Positions 44,566-54,472 are shown, numbered from the stretch's first letter. The stretch: DNA of 64,000 nucleotides from Excoecaria cochinchinensis (GCA_947683425.1 CANTUQ010000031.1:5095001-5159000); one strand, 5' to 3'. Program-made: numbers and translations. The notes: a model not told the origin generated them from the letters alone.

Positions 44566-47150
44566 TGGTCAAATCAGCCACCCGAGAGGGACACTTTGAA
44601 GCTCTAGAGAAGTTCTTCACCCGGATCGACAGGTATAATCTGCGACTTAACCCCAAGAAGTGCATTTTCAGGGTGACTTTAGGAAAGCTGTTGGGACATG
44701 TCGTCAGTCAGAGGGGGATAGAAATTGACCCCGATAAGGTGAAAGCTATCAGAGAGATGCCTGTGCCACAAAAGGAAAAAGATGTAAGGAGTTTTCTGGG
44801 CAAGTTGCAGTATGTTAGCCGGTTTATTGCCAAGCTCACTTCGATATGCGAACCTGTTTTTAAGCTGCTTAGGAAGAATCAGCCCGTAGTCTGGAATGAA
44901 GACTGCCAGAGAGCCTTTGATAATATCAGGGAGTACCTGTTAAATCCGCCAGTACTAAGACCTCCGCAACCTGTCAAGCCGCTTATTCTGTACCTGGCAG
45001 TAGAAGACGGTTCAGTGGGCGCCATGATGGCTCAAGAGGATGAATTTGGGGTGGAGTTTGCAGTTTATTACCTCAGCAAGAAGTTTCTGGCTTACGAAAT
45101 AAAATATGCTGAAGTAGAGAAGATCTGCCTTGCAGTGATTTGGGCATCGAAGAAGCTAAGGCATTACTTCCACTCGTACAAGGTTCAGGCTGTAGCCAAG
45201 CAGAATCCTTTAAGATATTTGCAGGAGGCGCCATCTTTGCTTGGAAAGATGGGGAGGTGGCTGCTCTTGCTACAAGAGTTTGATGTGCAATACGTCACCC
45301 GCAAGACTATTAAGGGGCGAGCTGTAGCCGAATTTCTTGCTGAGCATCCTATCCAAGGGGACACCCTCGAATTTACCTTTCCTGACGAGAGCATAGACAC
45401 GATTTCTGTTCAAGGATGGCAGTTGCATTTTGACGGGGCGGTAAACAACAAAGGAGCCAGAGTCGGAGTCATCCTGACAACCCCAGATAATGAGAAACTT
45501 CCTCTTGCTAAGAAACTGAGATACAAAGCAACCAACAATGAAGCTGAGTATGAAGCATGCACTTTCGGGTTAGAAGCTTTGGCCATGTTGGGGGCAAGAA
45601 ATGTAGAGGTATTTGGTGACTCGTCCTTGGTAATAAACCAGATCCGAGGTGAGTGGGCTGTTAAGGAAGAGCGACTGGTCCCCTATGTTCAATATCTGAA
45701 AGGGATGTGTGGGCAGTTTGAGATTTGCACCTTCCACTTCGTGCCAAGAGATGAGAACCGTTTGGCTGATGCGTTGGCAACCTTAGTGTCAATATGGGAT
45801 AACCCTGAGGGAGTGGCCATGAAGCCGGTGCTGATTTCGAGCTCTGATAGGCCCAGCTTTGAAACCGTGCCTGTAATGGAACTAGAGGCGTCAGATGGGA
45901 GGCCGTGGTACTTTGATATCATGAATTACTTGGAAAGCGATAGATTTCCAGAAGAAGCCACTGAAAAGGATCAGAGGATGATACGTAAGTTATCTACTCA
46001 GTTCATATCCTTGGAAGGGGTGCTGTATAAGAGACGGTCAGATAGGATCCAGCTCAGATGTTTGAATGAGAGAGAAGCGCGCAAGATAATGGAAGAAACC
46101 CATGCAGGGGTCTGCGGGGCCCACATGAATGGTTTGACCTTGGCCAAAAAGATAATGAGGCAAGGCTTTTATTGGCTTACGATGGACACTGATTGTTTAA
46201 AATATGTCAAGCAATGTCAGTTGTGCCAACAGTACGCGGATCTGAGGCACCTGCCGGTATCAGAGCTACATAACTTAACATCTCCTTGGCCGTTTGCCGC
46301 CTGGGGGATAGATATCATTGGGGAGATTCGCCCTACGGCGTCCAATGGGCACAGGTACATCATAGTCGCGATCGACTACTTCACCAAATGGGTCGAGGCA
46401 GAATCTTTTAAGAAAATTGACGCAAGGGATATGGCCAGGTTCATAGAGAGGAACTTGATCTGCAGATATGGTCTCCCTCACCACTTAGTGTCTGATAATG
46501 GAGTGCAGTTTATGGGAGAGACCAGAAAACTTCTTGAGAAATACGGTGTTGAGCATCATAAATCCTCTCCCTACCGACCGCAATCGAATGGAGCAGTGGA
46601 AGCCGCCAATAAGAATGTGAAGAAGATCTTGTCCAAGATGGTCCAAACCTACAAAGACTGGGCTGAAAAGTTGCCCTTCGCCCTGTGGGGATACAGAACG
46701 ACAGTAAGATCATCTACGGGCGCTACACCATTTTCTCTGGTATACAGAACAGAAGCAGTATTGCCGGTAGAGATAGAGCTTAAATCATTAAGGGTGGTCA
46801 TGGAGGCCCAAATCCCGGAAGCCGAATGGGCGCAGCAGAGATTGCAGCACTTGAACTTGCTGGATGAGAGTAGGCTGAAAGCTTATTATCATAATCAGAT
46901 ATATCAGAAGAGATTAGCAAGAACTTTCGGAAAGAAGGTGAGGAAGCACCCGCTGAAAGAGGGGGACTTGGTGTTCAAGCAGATGAGGCCAGGAATACCA
47001 GATATCAGGGGGAAATTCAGACCTACCTGGGAAGGGCCGTACATCCTTAAGAAGCTATTGTCCAGAGGGGCTGCAATCTTATCAGACAGCGATGGGAACG
47101 AGTTCAAAGAGCCAGTCAATGTCGACAGACTCAAAAGGTTCCACGGCTAA
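44541..47150 (+). CDS. Element F RT C-terminus, two RNase H domains and integrase
   Basis: The frame is open from 44436, but useful homology starts at EVEVYVDDM (about 44541). Then come the RT thumb (GKLLGHVVSQRGIEIDPDKV), gypsy RNase H (about 44940-45350), plant/archaeal-type RNase H (about 45414-45790: HFDGAVNN, NEAEYEA, VFGDSSLV, ENRLADAL) and the integrase zinc region (HAGVCGAHMNG, CQLCQQ). The catalytic Asp-Asp-Glu are in GIDIIGE (46309), VSDNGVQF (46491) and SNGAVEAANK (46594). The GPY-type end is GPYILKK (47035). There is no chromodomain. Stop at 47148-47150. All catalytic residues I can check are present. Confidence 0.92.
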   Translation: MEVYVDDMMVKSATREGHFEALEKFFTRIDRYNLRLNPKKCIFRVTLGKLLGHVVSQRGIEIDPDKVKAIREMPVPQKEKDVRSFLGKLQYVSRFIAKLTSICEPVFKLLRKNQPVVWNEDCQRAFDNIREYLLNPPVLRPPQPVKPLILYLAVEDGSVGAMMAQEDEFGVEFAVYYLSKKFLAYEIKYAEVEKICLAVIWASKKLRHYFHSYKVQAVAKQNPLRYLQEAPSLLGKMGRWLLLLQEFDVQYVTRKTIKGRAVAEFLAEHPIQGDTLEFTFPDESIDTISVQGWQLHFDGAVNNKGARVGVILTTPDNEKLPLAKKLRYKATNNEAEYEACTFGLEALAMLGARNVEVFGDSSLVINQIRGEWAVKEERLVPYVQYLKGMCGQFEICTFHFVPRDENRLADALATLVSIWDNPEGVAMKPVLISSSDRPSFETVPVMELEASDGRPWYFDIMNYLESDRFPEEATEKDQRMIRKLSTQFISLEGVLYKRRSDRIQLRCLNEREARKIMEETHAGVCGAHMNGLTLAKKIMRQGFYWLTMDTDCLKYVKQCQLCQQYADLRHLPVSELHNLTSPWPFAAWGIDIIGEIRPTASNGHRYIIVAIDYFTKWVEAESFKKIDARDMARFIERNLICRYGLPHHLVSDNGVQFMGETRKLLEKYGVEHHKSSPYRPQSNGAVEAANKNVKKILSKMVQTYKDWAEKLPFALWGYRTTVRSSTGATPFSLVYRTEAVLPVEIELKSLRVVMEAQIPEAEWAQQRLQHLNLLDESRLKAYYHNQIYQKRLARTFGKKVRKHPLKEGDLVFKQMRPGIPDIRGKFRPTWEGPYILKKLLSRGAAILSDSDGNEFKEPVNVDRLKRFHG

Positions 47151-47544
47151 AGACCAAAAAAAAAAAAAAAAAAGAAGAGAATAAAATGCCCTGCAAGTCG
47201 AAAACCGAAAAAAGGCGGCTATGCTAAAATTGGGCGCCTCGATAGGGTGAAAACCGAAAAAAGGCATCCTGTGCAAAAATTAGAGGCATGAGAGAGAATG
47301 TCCGATCGTGAAAACCCGAGAGGGCCGATCAGTAACAGGAGTTGATGCTGTTAAAATTTGGTTTCATGCATTGGTAGTGCATAAGCAGCTGAGTAAATGC
47401 CAAAACTGATCATGTATGCTGAAATTATCTAGAAAGTGCACACAAAACTCGTGAAAGGGATGAATATTATTCTTTTCACTTTTGTCACTTTCTAGTTCTG
47501 CATTAAAAAGAAATGTAGCAAAAAAAATACACATGTAGGCTAAA
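47151..47544 (+). other. Element F: spacer between pol and the antisense gene
   Basis: Begins with a poly-A run (47157-47173), then two near-copies of a gggtgaaaaccgaaaaaagg block and the gagagaatgtccgatcgtga/cccgagagggccgatcagta motif found in B, C and E. No gene. Confidence 0.6.
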
Positions 47545-48069
47545 CTAGGTCTTGCTGCTGCTCTCGCCGATCAGATGTTTGAGCCCTCGAGTCCTATTAT
47601 CGGAGGTTGGGCTGAGGATCCACTTCTTGTACCCGCTGGTTGAGGATGCAGAATGGTTGCCAAACCTCGGGATGACAGTCTTCACAGGTAATCTGCCCCA
47701 TAGCTCATGATACCGGGAAGCAAATGCGACCGAGAGATCCCCCCCTCGGAAAGAAAGGGGAACCCTCACTATATCCTGGGTCATCCCAAGCTGCCGTGAA
47801 CATCGCGAGGTAATGCAGAAGGTAGCCTGGCGGAGGCCGCAAAGGGGGACGCAACCTGATGACCCATCGGTGACCGCATGAGACAGCGGGAGCCAGGCGG
47901 ATGTAAAACTGATATCGTCATCTGACAGCTCACTAAATCTGGTAATGCCTTCACCAGTCGCGGCACACCCATACAGTCGCCGACGAGGCAAGAGATGGCT
48001 CGGCATGTACCGCGGAATGACTCGAGGGGGTGGTTCAGACAGCATCTTCAGTTTTTCCTGTAGCCAGAT
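47545..48069 (-). CDS. Antisense extra gene of F, exon 2
   Basis: 175 codons including the TAG stop at 47545. It opens IWLQEKLKMLSEPPPRVIPR and includes FCITSRCSRQLGMTQDIVRV. That resembles the C-terminal RvlRQfGxxQ-iP pattern seen in plant mobile-domain/DUF7745 proteins. With exon 1 the product is 382 residues. Codons are uninterrupted, in contrast to the other elements here. The upstream open frame through the poly-T run is intron, not coding. What the protein does is not known. Confidence 0.72.
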   Translation of the reverse strand: MWLQEKLKMLSEPPPRVIPRYMPSHLLPRRRLYGCAATGEGITRFSELSDDDISFTSAWLPLSHAVTDGSSGCVPLCGLRQATFCITSRCSRQLGMTQDIVRVPLSFRGGDLSVAFASRYHELWGRLPVKTVIPRFGNHSASSTSGYKKWILSPTSDNRTRGLKHLIGESSSKT

Positions 48070-48248
48070 CTGAAAAAAAAAAAAAAAAAAAAAACAAAGA
48101 GAAAGAAAGCCGCTGGAGTAAGTAGGGTTTGCTTCAGGCAAAAATAAGACACAGGGTTGTGTGAAAATCCGAAAGGACGCACCTCCCGCAAAGAAAAGCT
48201 AGTGTGAAAATCCATAAGGGACGCACTACCTTTAAAATAATGACGTAC
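48070..48248 (-). other. Phase-0 intron of the antisense gene
   Basis: Donor CAG|GTACGT and acceptor TTTTTTCAG|ATC, with a 22-base T run before the acceptor; 179 bases. Splicing joins the two flanking open frames in phase with no stop. The intron contains gtagtgcgtccct and ggattttcacac repeats that are also kept in C and E. Confidence 0.72.
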
Positions 48249-48872
48249 CTGGAGTAATAAGGGGCTACCGGTAAATGTTGTAGTGGACCCAGAGCTCACA
48301 GCGTCCAGACCTAAGATGGTTTCGGCCAAGACAAGTGGTAGAGGGGACAATCCCAGATGAAAGTCGCTCAGAACTCCAAGCAGACGAAAGTCGCCTGTCA
48401 AGCCTCCTGGAACAACAGTAAGGAAGTTCACCATGCAGAATAGGAACGTGATACTTACCCGATAGGTGGGGATGTCAGTGAACTGATCTAGGGCCTCGAT
48501 CAGGGGCTCCAGAGAAAAGGAGGAACTCAGAGGAATCAGCCGGTTGGCCGCCGAGGGGGATATGCCCAGGGCTAGGGCTACGTCCCGGGTCTGAAGTAGG
48601 CCGCAGCGGGGGATGCAAGGCAAGGCGCCAGGAGGGAACTGGGCTCCCAGAATGGAAGCCAATTCTTCAGAAAGAGGGCACAGTTCCTGATAGGTGAACT
48701 GGAAGACGTGAAATCGAGGGTTCCAGAAGTGGGTCGCCGCCAGGAGGAGGTTCTGGTTGATTTTCACCCTACACAGATATTTCAGCCCAGCCAGAGAGGA
48801 AAGGGCGCCTTCTCCCCAAGTGTGTTTGTCATCTAAAATACGGTGCATCCTTTGAGCAGGAGGGGAAAACAT
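48249..48872 (-). CDS. Antisense extra gene of F, exon 1 (DUF7745/plant mobile domain-like)
   Basis: Start ATG at 48872 is the first in-frame Met; the frame is open up to 49067 but has no ATG there. A TATA box lies about 60 bases upstream. The 208 codons include SLAGLKYLCRVKINQNLLLA, then ATHFWNPRFHVFQF and ELCPLSEELASILGA, the Fwdp-x-FrF / ELcPtlEE pattern of plant DUF7745-type proteins that often travel with retroelements. Function is unknown. It reads opposite to gag-pol. Antisense extra ORFs in the 3' region are known in Tat elements (Grande type). Exon 1 ends in CAG before the donor GTACGT at 48248. Confidence 0.75.
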
Positions 48873-48930
48873 TTTGAGAAGAATAAAAGCCCAAAGTGCT
48901 GGAAAATGAAGAGACAAGAAAATCTTGCAG

Positions 48931-48938
48931 ATTTTATA
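48931..48938 (-). promoter_or_regulatory. TATA box of the antisense gene
   Basis: The minus strand reads CCTATAAAATCTGC. The distance to the ATG at 48872 is about 60 bases, leaving a leader of roughly 30. Confidence 0.65.
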
Positions 48939-49170
48939 GGAGAGGGTCACCGACGGCCTACCCGCCCCTCTACAGAGACGGTCTGCCCGCCTCTCTACGG
49001 AGACGGCCTGACCGCCCCTCCATAGAGGCGGCCTGCCCGTCGGAAGTCCACCGGGCAGAAACACGCGTCATCATCGCATTCATCACGACATAAAATTGCA
49101 TTCATTTCGCGACAGACGGCCAGCCCGTCGGTCGCTTTTACAGACGCCCTGCCCGTCGGTCACGAAATTC
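48939..49170. promoter_or_regulatory. Divergent promoter region with GACGG..CCGTCGG repeats
   Basis: Lies between the minus TATA box (48931-48938) and the plus TATA box (49171-49177). It contains cagacggccagcccgtcgg (49113-49131), cagacgccctgcccgtcgg (49141-49159) and four gagacgg/gaggcgg-ctgcccg variants (48958-49042). The stretch cagacggccagcccgtc is identical to 38031-38047 of the F LTR, so the two promoters share upstream elements. Confidence 0.68.
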
Positions 49171-49177
49171 TATATAA
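49171..49177 (+). promoter_or_regulatory. TATA box of the sense extra gene
   Basis: CTATATAAGGGCG, almost the same as CTATATAAGGTCC in the F LTR. The start is expected near 49200, where a pyrimidine-rich leader begins. Confidence 0.65.
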
Positions 49178-49371
49178 GGGCGAGTGACAGATGGCGCAAA
49201 CGTTGCTGTCCCTTTCTCCTTCCTCTCTCAAGCGGTTTCTAAGTAGTTTTTAGCGTTTTTTGAGTCTTTTCTTCTTATTTTTTCGCGATTTCTTCGTTTT
49301 TTCGCATTATATACTCACCCGGTGCTCGGATATTTGTATTTCCCTAATTTCTACACTTCTCCGGATTGCAA

Positions 49372-50100
49372 GTAAGTAAATAATTACTTCTTTATTATTT
49401 ATTTATCTATTTATTTAATTCATTTCTACATTCTTTCTTCTTTTAACTCTAAGGAGTTTTAAATAATTTTAGAATTCAGGGGGAAATGCTGCCTAATTTT
49501 CTATATTATTTTGTAATTAAATCCGAACTTTTTGCATGATCACATAGAAATAGAGTTTTTCTATAACCTTGGTGCTGTAGAATTACACCCTTTTTAGCGC
49601 ACCATTTTGTGCATATCTGTGCTTTTATGGCCTGAGGCAATTATTTTGATTTGTTGGGGGCACACTCTTGCCGGGGTGCGCCCCATTTACAAGCATTTAA
49701 TATTGCTAGGGCCTGAGGCCTATTGTCTTGCTTTTTCACGCAGGAGGTGGGGCACATCCCTGCCGGGGTGCTGCCCAAATTTTTATCTTTTATTCTAGAA
49801 TTGAATATCTATTTACTTTCCCAGTATGATGCATGCCTTAGGACTTAGAAAACCCATCTTTATTCGCTTTAATTATCTCCGTAAGGATTACATGTTCCTT
49901 TGCCATGATGCGTGCAAAGCATGTTAGGATACTTCCGTAGACAGGATGTTTGCTTTTTTTTTTATCCGTTATTACTTTTTTATCTCATGTTGGGCCGCCA
50001 TTGCACTGTTAAGGCCTAGATGGACCTTAGATTTTGGAAAATAAACCTGATAGTGCTTGTTTTGCCAAGTTTTCGCTATCTGACTCTTTCCTTTTTATAG
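49372..50100 (+). other. Candidate 5'-leader intron of the sense gene
   Basis: Donor GCAA|GTAAGT at 49372 and acceptor CCTTTTTATAG at 50100, one base before the ATG at 50102. Length is 729 bases and AT-rich, whereas the flanking exons are not. It is predicted from the splice signals only. Confidence 0.5.
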
Positions 50101-50101
50101 G

Positions 50102-51991
50102 ATGCCTCCCAGACGCAGAGCACCACAGGCCCAGCCCGAGCTTGAGGCCCCGGCTTGGATGGATGATGAGTCCGCCCAGAGGTACAGGGCGTTGGCTCAG
50201 GTAGAGTTTCGGGCCAGCCGCTTTGTATCTCGCCCTTTTCTAGAGGCCCTCGGGTTGGCCCCGGAGTTCGATTTACTTGCCGAGGGAGCGGGTTGGACAG
50301 AGTTTCTTGAGCCTGCCTTCCAGACATTTCAAGAGGCTACCCGCCAGGTCTTGGCCACTCTCCGTTACACAGGCTTTCAGAGCGCAGATACTGACCCGGG
50401 GGTGATACAGTTTTGGTTTGATGGCGACCATGTCAGCATCACCAGGCAGAGGTTTGCTCAGGCTATGGGGCTTCCTTCGGGGGAGGAGGTTGAGATCCCG
50501 CGGCGAGCGGTGAGACGCGCCCATTGGGCGGCTATTGCTATACCAGGAGTGCTGTATGATCACGATACAGCGAAGAGCACCGTACTGGTGTCTCAGGCAC
50601 TCCGGTATCTGCACAGAGTGCTTTCCAGCTCGTACCTCGGTCGAGCTGGTAATCCAGGGTCGCTTAACGCGGCCGAGATCTGGAGCCTCTGGGCTATGGT
50701 GGCAGGCCAGCGTCTCAACATTAGCCACGAGATCTTGGCCAACCTGACCAGAGTGGGCAGAGGGTCGACACCGGTGGTGATGGTAGGAGGAGTCATCACC
50801 TGATTACTGTTGGGATTGGGGTTTACACTCGAGAGGCTGAGAGGACCTCTACCGGAGGGGATCCATATAGATGCTGCAGCAGCGGTTCAGATGGGGATGA
50901 TCTCCCCGATTTCTGGCCAGGCAGAGGCCTACAGGGTGTTGACTATCCATGAGACCCGGCGGCTGTTCTCGCTTCCACCCTTGGGGGCAGATCCTGATCA
51001 CCCAGAGCACCCGGAGGAGCAGCCTCCACAGCCCGAGCCACAGCCACAGCACGAGCCACAGCCCGAGCCACAGCTTCAGCCTCCGCAGGTACAGCCGCAG
51101 CCTCCACAGACTGAGCCTCAGCCGGAGCACCAGCCTCCTCCACCTCCTCAGTCCCAGGCAGTGCCTCCGCCACAGCACCAGGAGCCTCCTAGGACCCCCA
51201 TGGATTTTGATTTTGAGATCACGATGGACGAGCTCTTCGCCTCTTCACCGGCATCTAGGGCCCCGACTCCGGCCCCGTCGCCGGGGTACCAGGGTACAGA
51301 GGCCTGCCCGCGAGCCCTTCGAGAGATACCATCCGTACTCCCGAGGCGATCCTGGGGCATCCACTTCTTCGGCACCACCACCAGAGCCAGCGCCACATCA
51401 GCCAGCTCAGCCAGACTATTTCCAGCTCCTCTCCTCCATGTTTACGGCCTTTGAGCGGCGACAGGATGAGAGGGATAGGGCCATTCATGAGAGGTTGGAT
51501 CGCCAGCAGACTGCTATCCAGGAGCAGTCTCAGGCAGTGGAGCGCCTATCCCGAGAGCAGGCAGGCTACATGGAGCATGCAGCGAGGGAGCAGACTCGGG
51601 CCATGGATGCCCTTAGAGATGAGCAGATTCGAGTTCTGGAGGCCTTCAGGGGAGAGCAGATGAGGCTAGTTGAGCAGATTGCTCAGGGGCAGAGAGAGTT
51701 GAGGCAGCAGCTCGCTCATGATGTGAGGGCGTCGCAGGACCAGGCGTCTCAGAGGGTTGACATGACCCTTCAGATGATTGACAAGTCACTGGACTCTCTG
51801 AGATCCCGCATCCAGGCGATAGAGGGGATTCTCCCTCCTCTTTTCCAGACCATGAGAGAGTTCAGGGAGCAGACGGAGCAGAGCTTAGAGCGTAGGAGAG
51901 CGGCCGCCGTTGAGCAGACCACTCAGCTGAGCCAAGCCTTCAAGAAGTTGGGGGATAAGATCTCTGAGACCTTAGGGTTCCTGGGCACTTG
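50102..51991 (+). pseudogene. Sense extra gene of F (Athila ORF1-like, coiled coil), truncated
   Basis: Starts MPPRRRAPQAQPELEAPAWM. Residues about 30-230 form a globular domain (GWTEFLEPAFQTFQEATRQV, LATLRYTGFQS, FWFDGDHVSITRQRFAQAMG) like the plant retrotransposon ORF1/mobile-domain proteins of the Athila type. A Pro/Gln-rich stretch follows (about 51010-51190), then a long coiled coil with repeated RxEQ heptads (about 51430-51960). Defects: one in-frame TGA at 50801, one frameshift near 51300, and no stop before the Tekay-like LTR at 51992. Function unknown; it may be a structural partner of gag. It reads in the same direction as pol, which is unlike the antisense gene. Confidence 0.65.
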
Positions 51992-54472
51992 TGTAACAAC
52001 CCAAATAGGGCCTGGTCAGAATCTGTGTTTTAAGTCGGTTTAGTGAGGGTATTTTCGTAATTTGGGTAAGAAGAATTTTGGATATTTAAGATTTTGGTGT
52101 TAAAGGAATTAAATAATTAAGTGTTAAGTGAAGTAAAGGAAATATTAGTGTGTGCTTGTGGTGTAGAATTGTAGGGTGTGAGTGGATTAAGGCTTTTATT
52201 GAGTGGGTTGTGGTGTATGGTGCATTGGAAGATATTTGTGTGGATTGGGCTTGTGTGTAGTTAGTGTATGGTGCCTTAAGTGAATTTGTTAAGATGGATT
52301 GATGGATGCTGTAAGAGTGTGACAAGTGGCAAGGGTTGGTGGGCAATTAATGGAAAGTATGAGAGAGAAAAGGAGAGGGGCAGAATTTCCTAGCTTCCCG
52401 TGGAAGCTAGCTCAATTCTTCCTCTTTTCTTCTTCTTTCCCGTCCTCTCTCTCTTGTTCTTCCATTTTTCTGCTCTCATCTCTTTTTCCTTGTGTTTCTT
52501 TGAGTTTTGAGTAGGATTTTTGGAAGGTTTGAGCGGGGTTTGTGGAAGGTAAGTGGTTGAGTTTGGTTAGAGGTTTCTAGCTCTTTGTTTTCGGATTTTG
52601 ATTGTGTGTTTGGGTCTGATTTAAGTGTATTGTGACTGGGTTTTTGTGCAAGAATCGGAAGAGCGAAGGAAGATCAAGGGCAAGGATAAAGTGGACTCGT
52701 GAGGAGCTCGATTTAACTGCGATCTCGAGGTTAGGGAGTTTATTTGAGCTGTGTTCTAGATGTGGTTTTTCCCCTATTTTCTCCTTGGATCAACTCTAGC
52801 TAGTGTTTGCATGTTATGTGTAATCTTGAGTATTTTATGAATGCATGTTTAAATTGTGTAGTGACTTATAGTGAAGTGCAAGTGATATAATGATGATGTT
52901 ATGCGTTTTCAGAATTGAGCATGCCCTGTTAGTGTATTTGAGTTTGATTGTGAGTGATTTCTTGTGGAAATTATAATTGATTATCGTGTATGAATGTGTT
53001 TATGTGGCGTGAAAGTGATGCGTTGATGTGCTGGAGGCATGAGGTAAGTGTTTGTGTTTCTTGTTTGCATGTATGGAGTTTCGTGTGTGAAGTTGTGAAG
53101 GGAAAAGTGCAGTTTTGGGCGAATCTGGGTTCTGTCGCGATTGCGACGTCTGTCGCGAGCGCGACAGAAGGCGGATTTGGCCCCTTGTTCTTGAAGAGTC
53201 CTCTGTCGCGATCGCGACATTGCCGCGAGCGCGACAGAGAGCTCGGTAGCGGAAACCTCCGCGCGGGCGTGCTGCCGAGCGTGCGCGCGAGGAGGAAGAA
53301 CTGGTCTCTGTCGCGATCGCGACACTTGTCGCGAGCGCGACAGAGCTCGGCCCCGCGAGTTCTGCCGCGAGTACCTCGTCGCGAGGAGGCCTTTTGGCGC
53401 GACCTCGCGAGGAAGCACTCCGTGCTCTGTCGCGAGCGCGACACTTGTCGCGATCGTGACAGAGGCCCTTCCTGCTTGCCTTGTCTTCTGAATGTGTTTC
53501 TTTTGTTACACTTTGCACGGTTTCTCACTATTGCATGGAATTATGTGTGTGCTTTCGACTCGTGATATTATTGTGCTAGTGTCCTTGTTGTGGATTTATA
53601 TTAAATAAGAGTCTTAATTTGAATATTGTTTTTGTTATGTATTGTCTGGTGAATTATTGTGTTGTCGAGCCTGAAGTGTCAAGGTATAGGATAATTAAGC
53701 ATGCTTAAGAAGGGTTAGTGTTCAGCTGTTCTGTCCGCCCAGTATGGGCGAAGCGGCCGACCTCCGAGATGGTCATCAATCGTGTAGTGATAAAATGTTT
53801 TGAGACTCCGGTCTCTCGCGCTACCTTCGGGTATTAAAGTGTTTTTGAGGCTTCGGTCTCCCGTGCTGTGTTCCCGTATCCTCAACCATTGATTTCAGGC
53901 TATTGTGTGAACTGTCTGGTTTTGATACCGTGAAGTGTTCTGATTATTGTGTGACTCGGAATGGTGTAATGGTTTAGTGCATTGCGTTTTATTATCCTGA
54001 TTATATTGTAATATCTCTGTACTCTGATGCATATTGATTTATGTATTTTAGTGCATGTTTCCTTGTATAGTGTTCTGTTATGTTTGTTTCTCCCCACTAA
54101 GCGTTATCGCTTAGCACGGGCTTTTATCCCGTGCAGGTATTGTGAAGGATTTTGGGAGTGCTCGAGTCGTGCATCTGCAGGCAGGCCACTTAGGAGTCGA
54201 GTTTATTATTTCTGTCTCCTTCTGTAATTCTTTTGTTTATGTACTTCTCTTTTTGTTAAGGATTGTAAAAAAGTAAACTTTTGGGCCATTGTATATAACT
54301 AGTATTTTGATTATTTATGTAATGAAGTTTATTTCTTTTTATATCTTTATAAGATTTTACTATATGATTATTGAATGCTTCCGCTGTATGCCTTGCCGCG
54401 TCGTGAGTGAGTGTCGTGTTGTAGCGCGCCCGCCGGTGCCCTTCCAACGGGGGCGGCGGCGGGGGTGTTACA
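51992..54472 (+). mobile_element. Tekay/Del-like 5' LTR
   Basis: TGTAACAACCCAAATAGG ... GGTGTTACA, 2481 bp, followed by a tRNA-Met-type PBS. It carries TCGCGATCGCGACA palindromes (53131-53465) and near its end ccactaagcgttatcgcttagcacgg with cccgtgcaggta, a hallmark of plant Tekay/Del LTRs. Open frames at 52970-53565 follow the palindromes and are not genes. It truncates element F. Confidence 0.82.
53131..53465. repeat. CTGTCGCGATCGCGACA palindrome cluster
   Basis: About eight copies of the palindrome in pairs (ctgtcgcgattgcgac, ctgtcgcgagcgcgac). The same type occurs at 27838-27920 in the other Tekay-like LTR. Confidence 0.88.

Larger units (their letters stand above)
37836..51991 (+). mobile_element. 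Tat element F with full gag-pol and two extra genes
   Basis: Order: 5' LTR, PBS, leader, gag-protease-RT-RNase H-RNase H-integrase, 3' region with an antisense spliced gene and a sense gene. The 3' LTR is missing: the sequence ends at 51991 at a Tekay-like LTR. The left candidate duplication is ccatg (37831-37835). It is the least damaged element in the window. It lacks a chromodomain after integrase, which supports Tat over chromovirus. Confidence 0.88.

Noticed and set aside
50949..51440. Arg/Ser-rich and Gln/Ala-rich alternative frames over the sense gene of F
   Set aside because: Only the Pro/Gln-rich frame connects the globular domain to the coiled coil; the other frames are low-complexity shadows. 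The downstream coiled-coil part of the 50949 frame is accepted, after the shift near 51300.
47545..51991. Envelope-like gene of an endogenous retrovirus
   Set aside because: Neither extra gene shows a signal peptide, transmembrane anchor or furin-type site; the features fit plant accessory ORFs instead.
52971..53565. Overlapping 145-191-residue Arg/Ser-rich ORFs on both strands
   Set aside because: They follow the CTGTCGCGATCGCGACA palindromes of the Tekay-like LTR; six-frame openness is due to composition.
51992..54472. Second Tat LTR for element F (3' LTR)
   Set aside because: Starts TGTAACAACCC, ends before an initiator-Met PBS, and shares no modules with the F 5' LTR; it is a different family.
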